Assembly (NCBI GenBank): GCA_900556625.1 | Contig: USPQ01000013.1 | Span: forward strand, 1-53,642 | Length of the DNA: 53,642 nucleotides | Reading direction: 5' to 3' | Source: an uncultured Bacteroides sp. | GTDB taxonomy: Bacteria > Bacteroidota > Bacteroidia > Bacteroidales > Bacteroidaceae | In this document: one piece after another, positions 42,072 through 48,525 of the stretch | How positions within the stretch are numbered: the stretch's first letter is position 1 | How the letters are laid out: each line of letters opens with the position of its first letter | Made by a program: the position numbers and the translations under genes | Notes under the pieces: model-generated | What the model saw: the letters and a program-made list of their open reading frames with translations, nothing else | Databases searched by the model: none | What the model was told of the DNA's origin: nothing

Positions 42072-45000
42072 ATGACAATAACTGAGTTGCAACAACAATA
42101 TGCTGCCCACCCCAATACGGCAGTAATGAAGCGTTTGTTGAAGGACACTTCTGTTCAAACTGTTTTTTGTGGAGGACTGTATGCGTCTGCTGCTTCCCTT
42201 TTTTCTTCTGTATTGGTGCAAGAGGGTGGTTGCCCGTTTGTGTTTATCTTGGGTGATCTTGAAGAAGCCGGGTATTTTTATCACGACCTGACACAGATAT
42301 TAGGCTCGGAAACGGTGCTTTTTTTCCCATCTTCTTTCCGGCGTTCCATCAAGTACGGACAGAAAGACGCAGCCAATGAGATTTTGCGTACGGAGGTGCT
42401 GAGCCGTCTGCAGAAAGGAGAGAAAGGATTGTGTATCGTCACTTATCCCGATGCGTTGGCTGAGAAAGTGGTATCCCGTAAGGAATTGAGCAATAAGACC
42501 TTGAAACTGAGTGTGGGTGAAAAGGTGGATACTACTTTTATAACGGATGTGTTGCATAGTTATGGTTTTGAATATGTGGATTATGTATATGAGCCGGGAC
42601 AATATGCCGTTCGTGGCAGCATAATCGATGTTTTCTCTTTTGCTTCGGAATATCCTTATCGTATTGACTTTTTCGGTGATGAAGTAGAGAGTGTCCGTAC
42701 CTTTGAGGTGGAGTCTCAGTTGTCCCGTGAGAAGAAAAAGGAAGTGTCTATCGTTCCGGATTTGGCAGTGACGGGAGAGGTAACCACTTCTTTTCTGGAT
42801 TTTATTCCGAAAGAAACCGTGCTCGCCATGCGTGACTTTCTTTGGTTGCGCGAGCGAATCCAAGTGGTGCATGATGAGGCGTTGACTCCGCAGGCAATAG
42901 CCGTTCAGGAGGCCGAAGAGAATGGGGGAATTACGTTGGAGGGAAAATTGATCGATGGCAGTGAGTTTACTGTACGCGCTCTTGATTTCCGTCGGTTGGA
43001 ATTTGGTAACAAGCCAACCGGAACGCCGGAAGCCAGTGTCTCTTTCAGTACATCCGCCCAGCCTATCTTTCATAAGAATTTCGATTTGGTGGCTTCCTCT
43101 TTCAAAGAGTATCTGGAGAAAGGTTATCTGCTTTATATATGTAGCGACAGCACGAAGCAAACGGATCGTATCAAGGCTATTTTTGAGGATCGTGGTGATA
43201 AGATACAATTTACTCCTGTTGAGCGTACCATTCACGAAGGATTCGTTGATAATACGTTGAGGCTGTGTGTGTTTACAGATCATCAGTTATTCGACCGTTT
43301 CCATAAGTATAATCTGAAGAGTGATAAAGCCCGTTCGGGAAAGGTAGCCCTTTCCTTGAAAGAATTGAACCAGTTTACTCCGGGCGATTATGTGGTGCAT
43401 ACGGATCATGGTATCGGACGTTTCTCCGGTCTGGTGCGTATTCCGAATGGAGATACTACGCAAGAAGTCCTGAAACTGGTTTTTCAGAATGATGATGTGG
43501 TATTTGTTTCTATTCATTCTTTGCACAAAGTTTCCAAATACAAAGGAAAAGAGGGAGAGGCTCCCCGACTTAATAAATTGGGCACGGGTGCGTGGGAGAA
43601 ACTGAAAGAGCGTACAAAGAGTAAGATAAAAGATATTGCCCGTGATCTGATTAAGCTGTATTCGCAGCGCCGCCAGGAAAAGGGCTTCTCTTATAGTCCG
43701 GATAGTTTCTTGCAGCGTGAGTTGGAAGCTTCCTTTATTTATGAAGATACGCCGGACCAGAGCAAAGCGACAATTGATGTCAAGGCGGATATGGAGAGTG
43801 ATCGTCCGATGGATCGTCTGGTCTGTGGGGATGTGGGATTTGGAAAGACGGAGGTTGCCATCCGTGCGGCTTTCAAGGCGGTTGCCGATAATAAACAGGT
43901 GGCTGTGCTTGTGCCGACTACGGTGCTTGCTTACCAGCATTTCCAGACATTCCGCGACCGCTTGAAAGGATTGCCTTGCAGGGTGGAATATTTGAGCCGT
44001 GCACGTACGGCCGCACAATCCAAGGCAGTATTGAAAGGATTGAAGGAGGGGGATGTCAATATACTGATAGGTACTCACCGCATCTTGGGAAAAGACGTCC
44101 AATTTAAAGACTTGGGATTGCTGATTGTTGATGAAGAACAGAAATTCGGAGTCTCTGTAAAGGAAAAGTTGAGGCAGCTGAAAGTGAACGTGGACACATT
44201 GACAATGACCGCTACTCCGATTCCCCGTACGCTTCAGTTCTCGCTGATGGGTGCGCGCGATCTGAGTGTTATCTCTACGCCTCCGCCTAACCGTTATCCG
44301 ATTCAGACAGAGGTGCATACCTTTAATGAGGAGGTGATTACGGATGCGATTAATTTTGAAATGAGCCGTAACGGTCAGGTGTTCTTTGTCAATAATCGGA
44401 TAGCTAATTTGCCGGAACTGAAAGCGATGATTGAGCGTCACATTCCGGATTGCCGTGTGGCTATCGGTCACGGACAGATGGAGCCGGCGCAATTGGAAAA
44501 GATTATTTTGGATTTTGTCAATTATGATTATGATGTCCTTTTGGCGACTACCATTATTGAGAGCGGTATTGATATCCCGAATGCAAATACGATTATAATC
44601 AATCAAGCGCAGAATTTCGGCTTGAGCGATCTTCATCAGATGCGTGGGCGGGTAGGACGTAGCAATAAGAAAGCGTTCTGTTATCTGTTGGCTCCTCCGT
44701 TAAGCAGTCTTACCGCAGAGGGAAAGCGGCGTCTTCAAGCGATTGAGAACTTTAGCGATTTGGGAAGCGGTATTCACATTGCCATGCAGGATTTGGATAT
44801 TCGCGGAGCCGGTAATCTGTTGGGGGCGGAACAAAGCGGATTTGTTGCCGACTTGGGATATGAGACGTATCAGAAGATTCTCAGTGAGGCTGTTCATGAA
44901 CTGAAGAACGATGAATTTGCAGATTTGTATGCGGAGGAAATCAAAGGGGAAGGGCAGATCAGCGGTGAAGGATTTGTGGATGAATGTCAGGTGGAAAGTG

Positions 45001-45446
45001 ATTTGGAATTGTTATTACCGGCGAATTATGTGACCGGTAGCAGTGAGCGTATGTTGCTTTATCGCGAATTGGACAGTCTGACATTGGACAAAGACGTTGC
45101 AGCTTTCCGTTCTCGTCTGGAAGACCGCTTCGGACCTGTTCCGCCGGAAACGGAAGAATTGCTCCGTATCGTTCCTCTGCGCCGGTTGGCGGCACGTTTG
45201 GGAGCGGAGAAGATATTCTTGAAGGGTGGACGCATGACATTGTTCTTTGTGTCCAATCCGGATAGCCCGTTCTATCAGAGCCAGGCTTTCGGAAAGGTGA
45301 TTGATTATATGATGAAGTATACCCGCCGTTGCGATCTTCGCGAGCAGAACGGGAAACGGAGTATGCTGATTAAAGATGTGTCGAATGTGGAGACAGCGGT
45401 TAGCGTATTGCAGGAGATTGTTGCGTTACAACCGAATGGGCTTTAA
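42072..45446 (+). CDS. mfd: Transcription-repair coupling factor Mfd
   Basis: A 1124-residue DNA translocase that removes RNA polymerase stalled at lesions and recruits the UvrABC system. The UvrB-like N-terminal region spans about 1-400; the RNA-polymerase-interacting CarD-like domain (GDYVVHTDHGIGRF) is near 440; the motor carries Walker A GDVGFGKTE near 580, the DEEQKFGV Walker B, TATPIPRT, and the second helicase lobe with QMRGRVGRS. The C-terminal D7 domain has the PPETEELLRI stretch. It is a single gene. Confidence 0.96.
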   Translation: MTITELQQQYAAHPNTAVMKRLLKDTSVQTVFCGGLYASAASLFSSVLVQEGGCPFVFILGDLEEAGYFYHDLTQILGSETVLFFPSSFRRSIKYGQKDAANEILRTEVLSRLQKGEKGLCIVTYPDALAEKVVSRKELSNKTLKLSVGEKVDTTFITDVLHSYGFEYVDYVYEPGQYAVRGSIIDVFSFASEYPYRIDFFGDEVESVRTFEVESQLSREKKKEVSIVPDLAVTGEVTTSFLDFIPKETVLAMRDFLWLRERIQVVHDEALTPQAIAVQEAEENGGITLEGKLIDGSEFTVRALDFRRLEFGNKPTGTPEASVSFSTSAQPIFHKNFDLVASSFKEYLEKGYLLYICSDSTKQTDRIKAIFEDRGDKIQFTPVERTIHEGFVDNTLRLCVFTDHQLFDRFHKYNLKSDKARSGKVALSLKELNQFTPGDYVVHTDHGIGRFSGLVRIPNGDTTQEVLKLVFQNDDVVFVSIHSLHKVSKYKGKEGEAPRLNKLGTGAWEKLKERTKSKIKDIARDLIKLYSQRRQEKGFSYSPDSFLQRELEASFIYEDTPDQSKATIDVKADMESDRPMDRLVCGDVGFGKTEVAIRAAFKAVADNKQVAVLVPTTVLAYQHFQTFRDRLKGLPCRVEYLSRARTAAQSKAVLKGLKEGDVNILIGTHRILGKDVQFKDLGLLIVDEEQKFGVSVKEKLRQLKVNVDTLTMTATPIPRTLQFSLMGARDLSVISTPPPNRYPIQTEVHTFNEEVITDAINFEMSRNGQVFFVNNRIANLPELKAMIERHIPDCRVAIGHGQMEPAQLEKIILDFVNYDYDVLLATTIIESGIDIPNANTIIINQAQNFGLSDLHQMRGRVGRSNKKAFCYLLAPPLSSLTAEGKRRLQAIENFSDLGSGIHIAMQDLDIRGAGNLLGAEQSGFVADLGYETYQKILSEAVHELKNDEFADLYAEEIKGEGQISGEGFVDECQVESDLELLLPANYVTGSSERMLLYRELDSLTLDKDVAAFRSRLEDRFGPVPPETEELLRIVPLRRLAARLGAEKIFLKGGRMTLFFVSNPDSPFYQSQAFGKVIDYMMKYTRRCDLREQNGKRSMLIKDVSNVETAVSVLQEIVALQPNGL

Positions 45447-45482
45447 TAAATTGCCTCCTTTAGTGAGATTAAACTGAATAAG

Positions 45483-45514
45483 TTTGTTTTTTGAGGAAAG
45501 TCTGTCTATCTTTG
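45483..45514 (+). promoter_or_regulatory. Promoter of the toxin-antitoxin pair
   Basis: TTTG (45483-45486), a 20-nt spacer and TATCTTTG (45507-45514) match the Bacteroides consensus exactly, with the same -7 box as the perR promoter. Transcription should begin near 45521. This sets the antitoxin start at 45532 or 45541 and rules out the TTG at 45484. Confidence 0.8.
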
Positions 45515-45531
45515 GGCTTATAATAAACAAT

Positions 45532-45753
45532 ATGAGAGATATGGCTGCAAAATATAAATCACAGGAAAATGAAAAGCCGGAACAGGTAAATGATCCGGTA
45601 GCTGCTTATCAAAGGGCCGGTTCTGATGTATGTCTTTGTGTTCCTACAGAATACGAACGGGAAATTATAATGCGTTCGGAAAAAGATTATGAAGAAGGTC
45701 GGTTGTATACTCAAGAAGAGGTTGACAAGCAAGTGAGACAATGGCTGGATTAA
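45532..45753 (+). CDS. Antitoxin of a RelE/ParE-type module
   Basis: A 73-residue (or 70, from the ATG at 45541) hydrophilic protein. The N-terminal 20 residues are charged and probably disordered, followed by DPVAAYQRAGSDVCLCVPTEYER and a final helix (EEVDKQVRQWLD) that would wrap the toxin. The first half is not a clear ribbon-helix-helix or HTH domain that I recognise. The stop codon overlaps the toxin start by 13 nt, a typical TA layout that lets antitoxin translation lead. Confidence 0.75.
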   Translation: MRDMAAKYKSQENEKPEQVNDPVAAYQRAGSDVCLCVPTEYEREIIMRSEKDYEEGRLYTQEEVDKQVRQWLD

Positions 45754-46037
45754 AGATTGTGTGGACGGAAACTGCTACAATCGTTTTGCGACAGATTCTT
45801 ACTTTTTATTATGTTAGAAATGGAAATTCAAAATATAGCCGTTCCATCTATACAATGATAAACGATGTGCTAAAGTTAGTTGCCAAATACCCATATATGT
45901 ATAAAGCTACCTCTATACCTAACGTACGTGTTTTTCATTGTGATTACTTTAAGGTGTATTATAGGGTGCTTGAAGAACAGATTCTTGTGGAAGCTGTTTT
46001 TGATACTAGACAGGATCCGGGTAAAGCCCCTTTTTAA
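45741..46037 (+). CDS. RelE/ParE-family toxin
   Basis: A 98-residue basic protein of the RelE/ParE fold. It has the VWTETATIVLRQILTFY helix pair at the start, the HCDYFKVYYRV strand pair near residues 70-80 and VFDTRQDPGK at the end, all usual in this family. Whether it cleaves mRNA (RelE) or blocks gyrase (ParE) cannot be told from sequence; the final TRQDP fits ParE-type toxins. It ends 4 nt before the convergent ygiQ gene. Confidence 0.85.
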   Translation: MAGLKIVWTETATIVLRQILTFYYVRNGNSKYSRSIYTMINDVLKLVAKYPYMYKATSIPNVRVFHCDYFKVYYRVLEEQILVEAVFDTRQDPGKAPF

Positions 46038-46041
46038 GGAG

Positions 46042-47901
46042 CTATCTCTTTTTTCCGTATAGCTTATCTATCAAATCCCCCCGTCCGATGCGTCTCAATT
46101 CATTAATGATATGTTTCCGTTCTTCCGGCTTGTACCAGAAGAAGAATTGACGTTGTGCCAGTTTTTCCCGTTGAGTCTTGGCGCTGAATATCGGTTCCAG
46201 CGTGTAGGGATGGTATCCGGTGTACCATGCTTCCGTGGCTACTGTCATAGGAGTGGGGGTAAAGTCCTGCACTTGTTCCAAATGAAAATCCAGCCGTTTG
46301 GTAATAACGGCAAGTTCCGCCATATCTTCTTCTTTGCATCCGGGATGCGAGGAAATAAAATACGGAATCAGTTGCTGGCGCAGGTTTTCCTCTTTATTGA
46401 TTCGGTCGAATATCCTTTTGAATGTTTCAAACTGCTCGAAAGGAGGTTTGCGCATTGCGGATAATACCCGTTCACTTGTATGTTCCGGAGCAACTTTCAG
46501 TCGGCCGCTAACGTGCTTGACAATCAATTCGCGGGTATATTCGGCAGTACTGCGGTTGATGGCCTCATCTTTACTACGATGCAATAATAAGTCATAACGT
46601 ACCCCGCTGCCTATAAATGATTTCTTAATGCCGGGCAAGGCATCTACCGCGTGATAAATATCCAATAACGGACGATGGTCTGAGTTCAGGTTCGGGCAGA
46701 CTTTCGGATGGATACAGGACGGACGCTTGCATTTCTTACAGATAGACTCATCTTTCCCTTTCATCTGATACATATTGGCGGAAGGACCACCCAAATCGCT
46801 TAAGTATCCTTTAAAGTCCGGTAACTGAGTTACCTCTTTTACTTCCCTCAGAATGGATTCTTTGCTGCGGCTGACGATGAATTTTCCTTGATGTGCGGAA
46901 ATGGTGCAGAATGCACACCCGCCAAAACATCCCCGATGGATATTGATGGAGAATTTTATCATATCGTATGCCGGAATCCGCTTCCCTTTATATTTGGGAT
47001 GAGGCATACGGGTATAGGGCAAATCGAAAGAACGGTCAATTTCTTCCTGGCTCATCGGGGGATAAGGAGGATTGACGACTACGACTTTGTTTCCGACAGC
47101 TTGCGTGATGCGTGAAGCCGCATATTTATTGGACTCTTCTTCGATATGCCGGAAATTGCTTGCCTGTTTCTTTTTGTCTGCAAGGCATTCCTCATGCGAA
47201 TAGAGTTGTATATCTTCCGTATCGGAAGTCCACTCAGAGGCACGGCAAAGATAGGCTGTCTGAGGAATCGTTCCGATGATTGTTTTTAAATCGTTGACAG
47301 TGCATACAGCGTCTTCCGTCGGCAGCAAACCTTTTATTTTACGGGTTAATTCGACAATCGGCTTTTCGCCCATTCCATAAATAAGCAAGTCCGCTCCACT
47401 ATCGCATAAAATGCTTTTCTGTACCTTATCCTGCCAATAATCATAATGGCTTAACCGCCTCATGCTGGCCTCAATTCCTCCTAAGATGACAGGAACATCC
47501 GGATAAAGTCTCTTGAGAATCTGACTGTAAACAGTAGAAGGATAGTCCGGCCGCATATCCGGACGCCCGTCCGGTGTATACGCATCTTCGCTACGCAATC
47601 GTTTGTTGGCGGTATATTTGTTTACCATCGAGTCCATGCACCCGCCGGAAATGCCAAAGAACAGGCGCGGACGCCCCAACTTCTTGAAATCGCGCAAGTC
47701 ATCGCGCCAGTTAGGTTGGGGTACAATGGCTATTTTCAAACCTTCCGCTTCGAGAATGCGGCCGATAACGGCTGCACCAAAGGAAGGGTGATCTACGTAC
47801 GCGTCCGCACTGAAAAGGATGATGTCCAGTTCATTCCATCCGCGAAGTTCTATTTCTTTTTTGGTAGTAGGTAACCAGTCAGTCAATCGATATTCTTTCA
47901 T
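46042..47901 (-). CDS. ygiQ: YgiQ-family radical SAM protein
   Basis: A 619-residue radical SAM protein of the YgiQ/UPF0313 family, whose reaction is not established. The N-terminal Rossmann-like part (about 1-280) resembles B12-binding folds but has no D-x-H-x2-G motif that I can see. The radical SAM cysteines are in RGCFGGCAFC (C-x3-C-x2-C) and a second cysteine group, CKKCKRPSCIHPKVC, lies further on and probably holds another cluster. The C-terminal FTPTPMTVATEAWYTG segment is family-typical. The TATCTTTG box lies only 4 nt before the ATG. Confidence 0.9.
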   Translation of the reverse strand: MKEYRLTDWLPTTKKEIELRGWNELDIILFSADAYVDHPSFGAAVIGRILEAEGLKIAIVPQPNWRDDLRDFKKLGRPRLFFGISGGCMDSMVNKYTANKRLRSEDAYTPDGRPDMRPDYPSTVYSQILKRLYPDVPVILGGIEASMRRLSHYDYWQDKVQKSILCDSGADLLIYGMGEKPIVELTRKIKGLLPTEDAVCTVNDLKTIIGTIPQTAYLCRASEWTSDTEDIQLYSHEECLADKKKQASNFRHIEEESNKYAASRITQAVGNKVVVVNPPYPPMSQEEIDRSFDLPYTRMPHPKYKGKRIPAYDMIKFSINIHRGCFGGCAFCTISAHQGKFIVSRSKESILREVKEVTQLPDFKGYLSDLGGPSANMYQMKGKDESICKKCKRPSCIHPKVCPNLNSDHRPLLDIYHAVDALPGIKKSFIGSGVRYDLLLHRSKDEAINRSTAEYTRELIVKHVSGRLKVAPEHTSERVLSAMRKPPFEQFETFKRIFDRINKEENLRQQLIPYFISSHPGCKEEDMAELAVITKRLDFHLEQVQDFTPTPMTVATEAWYTGYHPYTLEPIFSAKTQREKLAQRQFFFWYKPEERKHIINELRRIGRGDLIDKLYGKKR

Positions 47902-47905
47902 GCTG

Positions 47906-47913
47906 CAAAGATA
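47906..47913 (-). promoter_or_regulatory. Candidate -7 box directly before ygiQ
   Basis: On the minus strand, TATCTTTG is followed by CAGC and then the ygiQ ATG. It occupies the 16-nt gap after the preceding gene. If used, the transcript would be leaderless. No -33 TTTG is seen. Confidence 0.35.
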
Positions 47914-47917
47914 CGCA

Positions 47918-48130
47918 TTATACGGTGAACTGTACTGTCATTTGTTCTCCGTCATAAATTTCGCGGAAACCGATGCCTTGTTCGGACAGATATTCCTTCA
48001 GGTCCTGAAACGCATCGGCATGGTTCATGATAATCTCCAGTGTTTCACCGGGAGACGCATTACACATCGCTTTTATTGCAGGAATCAGCGGACTATAGGC
48101 TGTGATTCCGCAAGTATTTACTGTAATCAT
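47918..48130 (-). CDS. TusA/SirA-like small protein lacking the CPxP cysteine
   Basis: A 70-residue protein with the beta-alpha-beta-alpha-beta-beta pattern of TusA/SirA sulfur carriers: SPLIPAIKAM helix, GETLEIIMNHADAFQDLKEY and the GIGFREI turn. The CPxP active-site motif is replaced by AYSP, so it cannot act as a normal sulfur carrier; a Cys sits earlier in NTCG. The ATG overlaps the upstream stop by one base (TAATG). Its role is unknown; the pairing with the next gene may be functional. Confidence 0.6.
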   Translation of the reverse strand: MITVNTCGITAYSPLIPAIKAMCNASPGETLEIIMNHADAFQDLKEYLSEQGIGFREIYDGEQMTVQFTV

Positions 48131-48447
48131 TATGCCTCCTCTTCTTCCGTTTCCGGACTGGAAAGCCACGTCAGATAGAGCTTGATAAGCTGTTGCAAGC
48201 CGAATGCCTTCATATTATTGTGGTAAATCACATCAATACAAAGGTCCAGCAAGTCCTTGCTGTCTTCTTCCTGACTGGCGATGAGGGAACGGATGTTTAG
48301 TTTCAACTTGTCCAAAACCGCTTCGTCTACAATGCCGGTACTATCAATGAGATGGCGGAACAATGCATATTTCTCGATCGTTCTCAGATTCTCATTAGAG
48401 ACCTCTATGCTGCGTGTACCGCTGGGATTTGCTTGTATAGTATACAT
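48130..48447 (-). CDS. Hypothetical protein, helical
   Basis: A 105-residue protein that I do not recognise. It has an N-terminal beta-like start (MYTIQANPSGTRSIEV), then largely helices, and an acidic tail (ETEEEEA). It has no signal peptide or membrane segment. The stop overlaps the TusA-like start, so the two are coupled. A TATCTTTG box on the minus strand at 48485-48478, about 30 nt upstream, may be its promoter. Confidence 0.6.
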   Translation of the reverse strand: MYTIQANPSGTRSIEVSNENLRTIEKYALFRHLIDSTGIVDEAVLDKLKLNIRSLIASQEEDSKDLLDLCIDVIYHNNMKAFGLQQLIKLYLTWLSSPETEEEEA

Positions 48448-48477
48448 CTTTTCTAGTTTTAAGGGTTATTATAGTAG

Positions 48478-48485
48478 CAAAGATA
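48478..48485 (-). promoter_or_regulatory. Candidate -7 box of the 48447-47918 gene pair
   Basis: On the minus strand this reads TATCTTTG, an exact -7 match, 30 nt before the first start codon. A -33 TTTG is not visible. Confidence 0.45.
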
Positions 48486-48525
48486 GAACTTAAAATGAAA
48501 AGCAGATTAAAAAAAGGGATATTTT

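Noticed and set aside
43287..44636. 449-residue open frame antisense to mfd
   Set aside because: It lies fully inside mfd, has no recognisable domain and shows the His/Ile/Arg-rich composition of a shadow frame.
45484..45531. TTG start for the antitoxin
   Set aside because: It would place the start inside the consensus promoter (45483-45514).
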